The notes: generated by a model not told the origin, from the letters alone. DNA of 34,443 bases from Pseudomonadota bacterium (GCA_021845885.1 JAJZVB010000007.1:1-34443); one strand, 5' to 3'; shown: positions 1 through 7,710, counted from the first letter of the stretch. Numbers and translations: made by a program.

Positions 1-870
1 GATCACGGCGAGGATGAAGCCGCAGGCTGCGGCGAACAGGACGGGCTTCTCCCGCATGAAAGCGCTCGCCCTGAACGGCAGTATGCGCCCCGCATTGATC
101 AATATGAGGCTGAATATCCCGCCCATGATGCCGCCCATGATGCCGCAAACCAGGACATAAACCCAGCCCTGGCTGAAATTCAGCGAATCGTTGGTATGCC
201 CGAAATAGGTATAGTTGCCGAGCATGGCCAATGACGCCATCCCCGCGAGGATGATGGCGGTCAGCACGGCGCCGCTGGTGCGCGCCTCGAAGGATCGGCT
301 CATTTCCTCGATGGCGAACACGATGCCTGCAAGCGGAGTATTGAATGCCGCAGCCACGCCCGCCGCGCCTCCAGCGAGGATTAGGCTGCGTTCGACATCG
401 ACTTTCGAGAAAAAACCCATCCGGCCCAATGCGTGCATGATCGACGCGCCGATCTGCACGGTCGGTCCCTCGCGCCCGGATGACGCCCCTGAAAAAAGCG
501 CAAGAAGGGTCATGAGCACCTTGCCTATCGCGATTCTCAGGGAAAGCACGGATTCCCTTGCGCCTGCGTCGGAAATCTTGAGCGCTGCGATAGTCTGGGG
601 AATCCCGCTGCCCTGTGAGCCCGGGAAATACCTGCGGGTGATGAAGACGACCAGTGCGAGCCCCAGCGGGCTGATCAAAAGCGGAAGATAGGGGGACAAG
701 TCCAAGAGATCATGGAAGACGGCGTTGGCATAGGCCGCAGCGACAGCGAACAGCACCGCCGAGATGCCCACGCAGACCGCGCCGCCCCAGAATATCAGCC
801 TGCGCTTCCAGTGCATTGCCGAAAGCCATATGTATTTGGAGCGCCGGTAAAAGCGGTTTTGCATCCTCAT
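1..870 (-). CDS. CLC-family chloride channel / Cl-/H+ exchanger (3' end outside window)
   Basis: The frame is open from the ATG at 870 to the window edge, giving about 290 residues without a stop, so the C-terminus is missing. It reads as an inner-membrane CLC protein. The anion-filter segment GSGIP is near residue 87-91, the gating-glutamate segment GREGPTVQIG near 132-141, and IEEM lies further on, where E. coli ClcA carries its internal proton glutamate. Keeping both glutamates favours an H+-coupled exchanger over a passive channel (inference from the family). Several hydrophobic helices are visible. The start overlaps the TGA of the upstream P-type ATPase as ATGA, so the two are probably translated as a coupled pair; a second in-frame ATG lies two codons later. 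Whether C-terminal CBS domains exist cannot be seen. Confidence 0.9.
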   Translation of the reverse strand, partial: MRMQNRFYRRSKYIWLSAMHWKRRLIFWGGAVCVGISAVLFAVAAAYANAVFHDLLDLSPYLPLLISPLGLALVVFITRRYFPGSQGSGIPQTIAALKISDAGARESVLSLRIAIGKVLMTLLALFSGASSGREGPTVQIGASIMHALGRMGFFSKVDVERSLILAGGAAGVAAAFNTPLAGIVFAIEEMSRSFEARTSGAVLTAIILAGMASLAMLGNYTYFGHTNDSLNFSQGWVYVLVCGIMGGIMGGIFSLILINAGRILPFRASAFMREKPVLFAAACGFILAVI

Positions 871-3272
871 TCATCCCTGCTTTCGGCTCGCTCGCCTGAA
901 ACGCCGGTGCGCTGCAAGAGCTTGTGGATCACCCACATTCCGGCGCCAGAAATGCCCACTATGATCGGCCAGGCGGGAGGAGATAGGGCGGTCAGCCCGA
1001 AAAAACTGTTCATGACGGGCATGTAGACCGCGACCACATGCAGGAGGATCGCGCCCCCCAGAATGGTCCATGCGCCCAGGCGCTGCCTTCTGCTGGCCTT
1101 GGCGCTTCTTTCGATGGAAGAGACATGGAATACGGCGTAAAGCCCCATGAGCACGATCACCGAAACGGCTGCCGTTTTGCCATATTCTTCCCCGCCGTCG
1201 AGGAAATAAAAATTCACATAAATGAACAGGGTGAAAAAAGCGATCGTGAACCCTGTCACAAGCGCGAATTTGGTCGTGTCGTAAAGGAAATGCTCGACCG
1301 ACTGCCTCTGGAATACCGGGGTCATGAAAGTCAGGACAGTGGTGGGGATGCCTATCGTGAGCAGATCGATCCAGGTGATATAGCGCGGGCTCAAGGGGAA
1401 TTCCAGCCCGACGAATCCGGAAAAGAGGATGAAAAAGAGCGTATAGATGTTCTTCGTGAGGAAAAGCCGGGAGACGCGCCTGATGTTGTAGATGATCCTG
1501 TCCCCCTCTTCGGAGGCCGCTGGCAAATAAGTGAAGGCATCCTTCAGCAGCACGATGTCCGAGACGTCCCGGGCTGCCGCAGCCCCGGTATTCATGGCAA
1601 CACCGATATCCGCCTGCTTCAGGGCGAGAATGTCGTTGATGCCGTCCCCCACCATGCCGACGAATTCCCCGGAATCCTGAAGACACTTGACGATATGCAT
1701 TTTCTGCTGGGGATCGAGCCTGCCGAAGAACTGCCCTCTCGCCACGGCCGATCTGAATTCGATCGATTCGACATCGGGCAGATCCGCCCCGCTCAGCAGA
1801 TCGCCATTGACTGAAATGCCCGCCTCCCTGGCGAGGGCTGCCACGGTCTCGGGATGATCTCCGGAAAGAATCTTCAGCCTGACATTCCTCGACTCGTAAT
1901 ACTTGACCGCCTCGGTGACGTCTTTCCTCAGCTCGTCCCGGAGCACGACGAAGGCCAGAATGGAGAGCGCTTCCCTTTCCGGAATGGGCTCTTTCGTGCT
2001 GCAAAATGCGAGCACGCGAAATCCCTTCTGCCTGAACCCGGAAAGCATGGATTCATGGAAAGGAGAAAGATTTTTTCCGCAAAGCGCTTCGGGCGCGCCG
2101 AGCCAGAGCGTGACTTCGGTCCCATCCTGGTCCTTCACCCTGACGGCGCTCATTTTCTGCTCCGAAGAAAAGGGAAATTCGCCTGCAACCTCGCAGGCCA
2201 GGCCGGGATAGTTCTCTTCTATGGCCCGCAGGGTCTGGTTTTTTTCCCTGACAGAACCGGTGAAAAACCTTATTTTCCTGACTGTTTCGTCGTAGAGCGG
2301 AGAAAGGAAAACGAGTTCCTCGAAATTCAGGCGATTGGTGCCCAATGTTCCGGTCTTGTCGAGACAGAGGGTGGTGATGTGGCTCATGGACTCGATCGCG
2401 CAAAGCCGCTGCACAAGAACCTGCCGCCTTGCCGCGCGCAATGCGCCCAGGGCGAAGGCGAGGGTCAGGATCAGCACCAGCCCTTCGGGGACGAGAGACT
2501 TGATCACGGTCACGATGGACAGGATGTTCGCCGAAATCGAAACCTGCTTGATGAAATTCGCCAGAAGCAGGAGCAGCACGAAAAGCACCATCACTGCGGT
2601 CAAAACCTGGATGATCGAATTGACGTCGTGCTGCAACGGCGAGCGCATGTCCCTGTATTTCTTTGCCTGCTCTGAAAGTTCATTGACGCGCGAAGCCCGC
2701 CCCACGCCGATCGCGACATACCTGCCCGATCCCCTCACGCAGTAGCTCCCGGAAAAAACCGCATCGCCCTGGTTCTTTTTCACGGCATGCGCCTCGCCGG
2801 TAAGCAGGGATTCGTCCATGAATACGTCGGATTGAGAAACCAGCATGCCGTCTGCGACGATCTGGTCTCCCGGGCCGAACGCGACCAGATCGTCCGCGAC
2901 GACATCTTCGCTTTTTATTTCCTGTTCGATGCCTTCCCTGATCACCACCGCCATTTTCTTGCGCAGCAACGCGATCCTGTCCAAGGCCCACTTGGCGCGC
3001 AATTCCCCGGTGATGCCGACTGCCATGTTGCCCAAGGTGACAATGGCCAGGAAAAAGGCGTCGCTGTAGGACTGGATGACGAGGAGCGCCGCGATCGAAC
3101 TGGCGAGCACGCCGTTGAACAGGGTGACGATGTTGCTGCCCAGGATCCCCGAAATCGGACGCGATGTCGCTCTTTTGACCCTGTTGACGCGCCCGTCTTT
3201 AGTCCTTTGCGCGACTTCTTCGCAGCTCAGTCCGAACGCCGAGGGTGCGGAAATTTCCGAAATCTTGTGCAT
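867..3272 (-). CDS. Cation-translocating P-type ATPase, CtpE-like
   Basis: An 801-residue membrane cation pump driven by ATP. It shows the actuator motif TGE at residues 158-160, the phosphorylation motif DKTGT at 305-309 and the hinge motif GDGIND at 542-547. There are two hydrophobic pairs before the phosphorylation site and several C-terminal membrane helices. There is no N-terminal heavy-metal-binding domain and no CPC motif, so it is not a P1B metal exporter. The M4 helix carries VPEGL (261-265), the pattern seen in the actinobacterial CtpE group, which is linked to Ca2+ uptake; the ion here is inference. Its stop overlaps the start of the CLC gene by ATGA, suggesting that cation pumping and anion/proton exchange are made together. 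A 105-bp divergent intergenic region separates it from the exonuclease gene. Confidence 0.93.
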   Translation of the reverse strand: MHKISEISAPSAFGLSCEEVAQRTKDGRVNRVKRATSRPISGILGSNIVTLFNGVLASSIAALLVIQSYSDAFFLAIVTLGNMAVGITGELRAKWALDRIALLRKKMAVVIREGIEQEIKSEDVVADDLVAFGPGDQIVADGMLVSQSDVFMDESLLTGEAHAVKKNQGDAVFSGSYCVRGSGRYVAIGVGRASRVNELSEQAKKYRDMRSPLQHDVNSIIQVLTAVMVLFVLLLLLANFIKQVSISANILSIVTVIKSLVPEGLVLILTLAFALGALRAARRQVLVQRLCAIESMSHITTLCLDKTGTLGTNRLNFEELVFLSPLYDETVRKIRFFTGSVREKNQTLRAIEENYPGLACEVAGEFPFSSEQKMSAVRVKDQDGTEVTLWLGAPEALCGKNLSPFHESMLSGFRQKGFRVLAFCSTKEPIPEREALSILAFVVLRDELRKDVTEAVKYYESRNVRLKILSGDHPETVAALAREAGISVNGDLLSGADLPDVESIEFRSAVARGQFFGRLDPQQKMHIVKCLQDSGEFVGMVGDGINDILALKQADIGVAMNTGAAAARDVSDIVLLKDAFTYLPAASEEGDRIIYNIRRVSRLFLTKNIYTLFFILFSGFVGLEFPLSPRYITWIDLLTIGIPTTVLTFMTPVFQRQSVEHFLYDTTKFALVTGFTIAFFTLFIYVNFYFLDGGEEYGKTAAVSVIVLMGLYAVFHVSSIERSAKASRRQRLGAWTILGGAILLHVVAVYMPVMNSFFGLTALSPPAWPIIVGISGAGMWVIHKLLQRTGVSGERAESRDE

Positions 3273-3377
3273 CAGGCTTTATAACAAAAAGCGGGCAATT
3301 CAGGCAACCTTCTGCAGGAAAATGGGGAAGGCGGGCATGGAAATTAGGTATACAATCCACAAAAACAGAGGATGACT

Positions 3378-4130
3378 ATGCTCCTGCTCGGCCTTGACCT
3401 TGAAACCGGCGGCGAATTCAATGCTGCGTCCAGCCGGAACTTCATCATCGAAATCGGAATGGTATTATGGGATACGGATTTTGCCCAGCCCGTCGATCTT
3501 TATTCCGTTCTCATCGACAACGAAACGCCGGTGTCTGCCGAAGCAGCCGAATATACCGGGATCACCGACGCCCTGCTAAAGCGCCACGGCTCGAAACCGG
3601 ACATCAGGGTGATCAATCCCGTCAAGGATCTCATGAACAGGGCCGATTACATCGTGGCCCACAACGGCCGCGATTTCGACAGGCCCCTGCTCGAGGCATT
3701 CTTCACCCAGATGAGCCATAAAATGCCGGTCAAGCCCTGGCTGGATACGCTTTACGACATCGATTATCCGAGGAACTGCAAGAGCCGCAACCTCACCTAT
3801 CTGGCCGGTTTTCACGGCATCCTGAACAGCTTCCCGCACCGCGCGGTCACGGACGTGCTGACCATGCTGACCATCCTTTCACGCTATGACCTCAGCGAGA
3901 TCATCGCCAATGCGAACCATCCGCGCCTCGTCGTCAAGGCCGAAGTCGGCTTCAGCGACCGGGACAAGGCCAAGGCGAAGCGCTTTTCCTGGGAATCCGC
4001 TGGAAAGGGCACGGGCAAATATGCGAAAAGCTGGGTCAGGATCATCAGGGAAGACCAGCTCGATGCATTGAAACAGGAATGCGATTTTCCAATCCAGATC
4101 CTGGAGCGATTGAAACCCGCATCAGGCTAA
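3378..4130 (+). CDS. DEDDh-family 3'-5' exonuclease (DnaQ/RNase T-like fold)
   Basis: The protein has about 250 residues. It has the exonuclease I motif LDLETGG near the N-terminus (Asp and Glu metal ligands), a central HNGRDFDRP block (ExoII Asp) and a late HRAVTDVL block with the His and Asp of ExoIII. Together these make the DEDDh active site that removes 3' nucleotides from DNA or RNA. The C-terminal about 70 residues are basic and carry no domain I recognise. An ATG at 3372 is also in frame, but AGAGG at 3367-3371 sits at workable spacing only for the ATG at 3378, so I chose that one. The stop overlaps the convergent small secreted-protein gene by 4 bp. The substrate is unknown; it is not fused to a polymerase or GIY-YIG domain. 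Confidence 0.85.
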   Translation: MLLLGLDLETGGEFNAASSRNFIIEIGMVLWDTDFAQPVDLYSVLIDNETPVSAEAAEYTGITDALLKRHGSKPDIRVINPVKDLMNRADYIVAHNGRDFDRPLLEAFFTQMSHKMPVKPWLDTLYDIDYPRNCKSRNLTYLAGFHGILNSFPHRAVTDVLTMLTILSRYDLSEIIANANHPRLVVKAEVGFSDRDKAKAKRFSWESAGKGTGKYAKSWVRIIREDQLDALKQECDFPIQILERLKPASG

Positions 4131-4429
4131 TAACCTCCTCCCATTCCACTCCCCATGCCGCCTCCGGGAGGCGGCATGTCGGGAAGCTGCATCCCGCGCT
4201 CCCTCGCCCTTTCCTGCATTTCCTTGTGGTGTTGAAGGCGAAATGCTTCGCGCTCCTGCCTGGTTTTCAGGGAACGCATCCTGGTGCGGTATTCCATGCG
4301 TTCCTGGGGCGTCATGAGCTGGCTGCCGTAGATCTGCTGCCTGGTCTGCTGCTGAACCTGAGCCTCTTCTGCCGCAAGGGATGCCATGGAATAAACGAGC
4401 ATGGTCATCAAAACGAGCACTTTCTTCAT
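4127..4429 (-). CDS. Small secreted protein with Met/Gly-rich tail
   Basis: 100 residues. A clear Sec signal peptide (MKKVLVLMTM… with a likely cut after SLAA, about residue 20) is followed by a charged helical stretch that includes MTPQERMEYRTRMRSLKT and an Arg/Glu-rich region. It ends in a proline/glycine/methionine tail, PPPGGGMGSGMGGGY. I recognise the MTPQER-YR-RMR pattern from small periplasmic proteins of unknown function in proteobacteria. The frame is open further upstream, but the start at 4429 has GGAGG at correct spacing and puts the signal peptide at the N-terminus. It diverges from the ECF sigma gene, with 94 bp between the chosen starts, and could be a target of that sigma factor (inference). 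Confidence 0.72.
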   Translation of the reverse strand: MKKVLVLMTMLVYSMASLAAEEAQVQQQTRQQIYGSQLMTPQERMEYRTRMRSLKTRQEREAFRLQHHKEMQERARERGMQLPDMPPPGGGMGSGMGGGY

Positions 4430-4472
4430 TTCAGCCTCCATCTGTGATTGCTCCATTTTCACCATAGACCAT

Positions 4473-4500
4473 GTAACCTTTTCCTTCTCAAGCGGTATAA
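4473..4500 (+). promoter_or_regulatory. Candidate ECF-type promoter upstream of sigma gene
   Basis: GTAACC at 4473-4478 and GTATAA at 4495-4500 are separated by exactly 16 bp. A -35 with an AAC core is typical of ECF sigma factors, and autoregulation is common, so this may be the autogenous promoter of the sigma operon starting at 4524. It rests on one sequence and no experiment. Confidence 0.35.
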
Positions 4501-4523
4501 GGGGCATAAAAAAGGAAAACGAA

Positions 4524-5045
4524 TTGGAAATCGAATCGATCTTGGCAAGGATCAGGCTTGGCGACAGGAAAGCCTTTGCGGAAGTGGTGATGCGCTTCCA
4601 GAAGCCGCTTTTCGGCTTTCTCGGCCGCATGGGATTGAGCCAGGCAGTCTGCGAGGAGATTGCCCAGGAGACTTTCGTCAGGGCCTGGATCAGTCTGGGT
4701 CGGTACGATCCTGCAATTTCGATGTTCTCGACCTGGATATACACGATCGCCCGTAACCTCGCCCTGAATGAACTGGGTAAAGCGGCAAGACGGCCTGAAA
4801 TTTCCGGGGAAAGCCTTCCTGAGCATCCATGCGAAGCGCATCCCGCAGAATCGATGAATCGCCTTCAACAGGCGCTCCTGAAGCTCGATCCTTCAGACCG
4901 CAGCATCCTGGCTCTCGCCTATGTCGAGGGCATGGCTCAATCTGAAATCGCGCAAATGGAAGGATGTTCGAAGGGCGCCGTGAAAGTCCGGATTCACCGT
5001 GCCAAACAGAAACTGAAAGCCTTTTTGGAGAAAGATGATGAATGA
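4524..5045 (+). CDS. ECF-type RNA polymerase sigma factor (RpoE-like)
   Basis: About 173 residues. The sigma region 2 block runs through EVVMRFQKPLFGFLGRMG and then EEIAQETFVRAWISLGRYDP (core binding and -10 recognition), followed by FSTWIYTIARNLALNEL. Region 4 has LDPSDRSILALAYVEGMAQSEIAQMEGCSKGAVKVRIHRAKQKL, the helix-turn-helix for the -35. I place the start at a TTG (4524) because AAGGA lies 7 bp upstream and it fits the length of the family; the open frame extends to 4401 but the added part looks non-coding. It overlaps the next gene by 8 bp. The operon is sigma factor, putative anti-sigma factor, signal peptidase. The inducing signal cannot be read from the sequence; envelope stress is a reasonable guess from the partners. 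Confidence 0.9.
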   Translation: MEIESILARIRLGDRKAFAEVVMRFQKPLFGFLGRMGLSQAVCEEIAQETFVRAWISLGRYDPAISMFSTWIYTIARNLALNELGKAARRPEISGESLPEHPCEAHPAESMNRLQQALLKLDPSDRSILALAYVEGMAQSEIAQMEGCSKGAVKVRIHRAKQKLKAFLEKDDE

Positions 5046-5253
5046 AGACATCGAAAAACTTCTTGAGACAAACCTGTTCGATCCTCCCGAATCGTTTCTG
5101 GATGAAGTCATGCTGAGGATCGAGGTTCTACCTCTCCCCGTTCGAGAAACCCGCAAGCTGGAATGGATTGCGCTCATAGGGGGAACGATTGCGGGGGTGC
5201 TGCAGCTATTTGCATTCCTTTTCGGAATATGGGCAGCCACGGCTGCAGGCTAA
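5038..5253 (+). CDS. Putative small anti-sigma factor, single-pass membrane protein
   Basis: 71 residues. The N-terminal half is acidic and soluble (MNEDIEKLLETNLFDPPESF…), and one hydrophobic helix near residues 44-68 reaches almost to the C-terminus. It overlaps the sigma gene by 8 bp, and GGAG 7 bp upstream selects this ATG over the one at 5035. A short cytoplasmic segment plus one membrane helix directly after an ECF sigma gene is the usual layout of an anti-sigma factor. I see no zinc-binding HxxxCxxC motif, so assignment rests on position and topology. The extreme C-terminus reads WAATAAG, which resembles a signal-peptidase site; since the next gene encodes a signal peptidase this may matter, but that is speculation. 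Confidence 0.6.
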   Translation: MNEDIEKLLETNLFDPPESFLDEVMLRIEVLPLPVRETRKLEWIALIGGTIAGVLQLFAFLFGIWAATAAG

Positions 5254-5270
5254 CTACAGGAGAAACAGAA

Positions 5271-6170
5271 ATGAATCAGCCAAGAAATCCCTATTTTGCC
5301 CTGTCCATGTCGCTCGTTCTTCCCGGATTCGGCCAGCTCTACAATGGCGAGCCGAACAAGGCGATCTGGGTTTATCTGATCTTCTCCCTGCTTTGCGTAC
5401 CGGGAGCGCTTCTGGTTACCCTTCATTTGCCCGATGCGCTCGTGGTTCCTGCGCTTTTCGCCGGACTTCTATTGACCCTCGGAATCTGGCTCTACGGCAT
5501 GATGGACGCCTGGAGAAACGCGAAAAAGAAGCAGGATTACCTTGCCAAGGAATGGCAGTCGAGCGGCCTGTATGCACTCGTCTTCCTGATTTGCAATGTG
5601 CTCGCCCTTCCCTTTCTCATCGGTTATGTGCGCGCGCATGAAGTGGAATCTTTCAGGATCCCGAGCAGAAGCATGGAGCCCGGCATATTGCATGGCGACA
5701 TCCTTTTTGCCGACAAGCGCTACAATTGCCCGGGATGCAAGGAAGCCGTGCAGCGCGGCGACATCGCCATTTTCGTTTATCCCAACAACAGAACGCGCTA
5801 TTACATCAAGCGCGTCATCGGATTGCCAGGGGATCATGTCACCATCCTGGGACGGAAAGTGACGGTGAACGGGAAACCGCTGACAATGAAGGAAGAGCAT
5901 AGCCAAAATGGCTTGCTGGTCACGGAATCCCTCGATGGGAAGTCCTGGGCTGCGCAATGGACCGAACCCAAGAAAAAGCCGCCTGAAGCAGACGAAACGG
6001 TTCCCGCGGGCCGGGTTTTCGTATTGGCGGACAACCGGGAAGAGAGCGTGGATTCGCGCGCTTTCGGCACCGTGCCATTGCAGGACGTGGTGGGAAAAGC
6101 GCGTCAGATATGGTTCTCGAAGGGCTCCAGCGGAATTCGCTGGACGAGGTTCGGCAAGGTGCTGGAATGA
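5271..6170 (+). CDS. lepB: Signal peptidase I (S26) with N-terminal multi-helix membrane domain
   Basis: 299 residues; AGGAG precedes the ATG at good spacing. The first about 120 residues form three to four membrane helices, beginning with a PGFGQLYNGEPNKAIW segment of the kind found in TM2/DUF5683-like membrane proteins. The periplasmic S26 domain follows: catalytic Ser134 in PSRSMEPG, catalytic Lys180 in YYIKRVIGLPGD, and the conserved DNREESVDSRAFGTVP near residue 265. It would remove signal peptides from exported proteins. A CPGC pair (153-156) between Ser and Lys is unusual and could form a disulfide or bind metal. It is third in the sigma/anti-sigma operon, 17 bp after the anti-sigma gene, so it is probably an inducible second signal peptidase, not the housekeeping one normally beside lepA. 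Confidence 0.88.
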   Translation: MNQPRNPYFALSMSLVLPGFGQLYNGEPNKAIWVYLIFSLLCVPGALLVTLHLPDALVVPALFAGLLLTLGIWLYGMMDAWRNAKKKQDYLAKEWQSSGLYALVFLICNVLALPFLIGYVRAHEVESFRIPSRSMEPGILHGDILFADKRYNCPGCKEAVQRGDIAIFVYPNNRTRYYIKRVIGLPGDHVTILGRKVTVNGKPLTMKEEHSQNGLLVTESLDGKSWAAQWTEPKKKPPEADETVPAGRVFVLADNREESVDSRAFGTVPLQDVVGKARQIWFSKGSSGIRWTRFGKVLE

Positions 6171-6175
6171 GACCT

Positions 6176-6403
6176 TCAGCCTTTTCTGATCCAGAATCTC
6201 AGTTGCCCCGCCATGTCTTCCTGGAAAAGCAGAGAGTTTCCGGTCTGCCTGCAGTAGGCCGGAATATCGTTTTCCATGGAAGACTTGTCGGAAATGACCA
6301 GCAGGATGTCTCCTTTTGCCAGCGGCTTCATCTCCCTGGTAATCTTGATGATGGGCTCGGCACAGCAAAGTCCGCTGATATCCAGGGTTTGGTCGTGCTT
6401 CAT
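6176..6403 (-). CDS. TusA-like sulfurtransferase-family protein
   Basis: 75 residues, the size of the TusA/SirA fold. The family signature D-x-x-G-L-x-C-P-x-P appears here as DISGLCCAEPIIKI: the active-site cysteine and the second proline are kept, the first proline is alanine, and an extra cysteine precedes the active one. TusA proteins pass persulfide sulfur to partners, for example in tRNA thiolation, molybdenum cofactor synthesis or sulfur oxidation. The C-terminal half fits the beta-alpha-beta fold. The ATG overlaps the stop of the upstream sigma gene (ATGA) and has GGAGGAAG before it, so it is co-translated with that sigma factor. It ends 5 bp from the convergent signal peptidase gene. 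The role in a sigma operon is unknown. Confidence 0.8.
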   Translation of the reverse strand: MKHDQTLDISGLCCAEPIIKITREMKPLAKGDILLVISDKSSMENDIPAYCRQTGNSLLFQEDMAGQLRFWIRKG

Positions 6404-6915
6404 GACGCTTCCTCCAGCAGGTATTCGCGCAGCAGTTGCCTCGCCCGGTGCAGCCGGCTTTTGACGGCTGCGATGGACATCCCGAGGCGTGCCGCCATCT
6501 CGCCTATGGTGAGTTCCTCGAGATCGCGCAACACGATGACTTCGCGATAATGGACAGGCATCGATTCAAGGGCCTGCACCACCTCGAACCGCAAGGTCTC
6601 GGGCGGTGTCGCTTCTATCCAGGCTTCGTCTTCGATGGAATCGAACCCGAACAGCTTTTTTTCGAGGCGCCTGCATTCCCGCTTGACGATCCTGAAAAGC
6701 CAGCTCGAAAAAGCGGCGATGGCGCGCAGCGATCCGAGATGCCTGGACAGGATCAGGAGCGTCTCCTGGACCGCGTCGTCCACGTCGCTTGCCCGGCAAT
6801 TTCGCCGGGCATAACGGCGAATATCGGGCTGGCAAACTCTCAGCAATTGATCGAGCGCGCCCGGATTGCCCGTGCAGGCCGCCTCCAGCAAAGGGTGAAC
6901 CCTTTCGAGCTGCAT
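6400..6915 (-). CDS. ECF-type sigma factor
   Basis: About 171 residues. Region 2 includes CRASDVDDAVQETLLILSRHL, then AFSSWLFRIVKRECRRLEKK. Region 4 includes MPVHYREVIVLRDLEELTIGEMAARLG and SIAAVKSRLHRARQLLREYL. An upstream in-frame start at 7026 would read through the neighbouring gene; the ATG at 6915 has AGGGGA before it and lies 2 bp after the DUF2892 stop, so I chose it. The operon order is DUF2892 membrane protein, sigma factor, TusA-like protein, all nearly touching. No classical anti-sigma factor is present; the upstream small membrane protein could serve that role, but this is only inference. Confidence 0.88.
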   Translation of the reverse strand: MQLERVHPLLEAACTGNPGALDQLLRVCQPDIRRYARRNCRASDVDDAVQETLLILSRHLGSLRAIAAFSSWLFRIVKRECRRLEKKLFGFDSIEDEAWIEATPPETLRFEVVQALESMPVHYREVIVLRDLEELTIGEMAARLGMSIAAVKSRLHRARQLLREYLLEEAS

Positions 6916-6917
6916 CG

Positions 6918-7130
6918 CTATTTCCCCTGGCGATTCTGCAGCCGGCGGCCCGCCATGGCGCACATCGGGCAGAAACCGACGAGGCCGGACAAGGCCATGC
7001 CTATGCCTGCCGCTGACAAAAGCCACATGGCCGTGCCCTCAAGACCGGACATGGCATAGATCGCCATCATCATGCCGCCGCCCGTGCGCAGCAGCCTCTC
7101 CCAAACGGGCAGATTCTTCACGTAAAACAT
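6918..7130 (-). CDS. DUF2892 (YgaP-like) small inner-membrane protein
   Basis: 70 residues with two hydrophobic helices. It opens with FYVKNLPVWERLLR and ends with a GLVGFCPMCAMAGRRL segment, the N-x-x-x-x-E-R-xx-R and G-x-CP pattern of the DUF2892 domain that also forms the membrane part of the rhodanese YgaP. The CPMC pair is conserved in the family as a CP-containing motif. The start at 7130 is favoured over 7145 by GGAGG at 7-bp spacing. It heads the ECF sigma/TusA operon. DUF2892 and TusA-like proteins are both linked to sulfur-transfer chemistry, so the operon may sense or handle sulfane sulfur (inference). Confidence 0.8.
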   Translation of the reverse strand: MFYVKNLPVWERLLRTGGGMMMAIYAMSGLEGTAMWLLSAAGIGMALSGLVGFCPMCAMAGRRLQNRQGK

Positions 7131-7204
7131 CCTCTTTCCTCCCATGTTGATGAAATGTCACACGGGCTAAGAGGCGTGAAAACATGAAAAGGATTCGCGG
7201 CCTT

Positions 7205-7507
7205 CTAGATCACCGCTTCGAATAGCTCCAGATTCGGCGGGCCCATGTAAACGTTTTTGGTCGATCCGGCATGGGCGTGCGCGCGCCTGAACGCTTCCGA
7301 TCTGGTCCAGTCCTCGAAGGCCTGAGCCGAGTCCCAAACCGAATGGGAGGCGAAGAGCGTGTATTCCTCAAAGCTCTGGCCCTGCAAAAGATGGAATTCC
7401 CTGAAGCCCGGAACATCGTCGAGATGGCTCTCGCGATTTTTCCAGATTTCGATGAAATCGTTTTCCATCCCCTTGACGATTTTGAATCGATTCATTGCGA
7501 TAAACAT
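7205..7507 (-). CDS. IsdG/HmoB-type heme-degrading monooxygenase (ABM fold)
   Basis: 100 residues with a ferredoxin-like antibiotic-biosynthesis-monooxygenase fold. It keeps the triad known for IsdG-type heme oxygenases: Asn6 (MFIAMN), Trp67 (FEDWTRSEAF) and His77 (RRAHAHA), at almost the same numbers as in staphylococcal IsdG (Asn7, Trp67, His77). It would open the heme ring in the cytoplasm to release iron. The start is supported by AAGGAG 5 bp upstream. It stands alone: 203 bp separate it from the end of ettA, and it reads away from the DUF2892 promoter region. I see no clear Fur box directly upstream. A non-heme ABM enzyme is possible, but the triad argues for heme. Confidence 0.8.
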   Translation of the reverse strand: MFIAMNRFKIVKGMENDFIEIWKNRESHLDDVPGFREFHLLQGQSFEEYTLFASHSVWDSAQAFEDWTRSEAFRRAHAHAGSTKNVYMGPPNLELFEAVI

Positions 7508-7710
7508 TTCTGCTCCTTATTGATTGGTTTTTAAGACAGTTATGGGTTCTTCCCGGCCGGGCAAGCCCGACCAGGGGACCTGAATCGCGATGCATGAAAG
7601 GCTTGCGGGCGGCACCTGCCTGAATCCGGGCAAGCCTGTCGCCGATTCTGCAATACCGGAAAAACTCATGTTTCAAGACCAGGCACGTTGCAGGCGATCT
7701 CCTGTAGCGA

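Noticed and set aside
3349-3356. TATACAAT as a -10 element for the exonuclease gene
   Set aside because: No acceptable -35 at 16-18 bp, so not listed as a promoter.
7508-7710. Gap between the heme monooxygenase gene and ettA, with CGGGC/GCCCG hairpins
   Set aside because: Short GC-rich self-complementary pieces without a T-tract; no open frame with a ribosome-binding site. I see no feature I can support in it.
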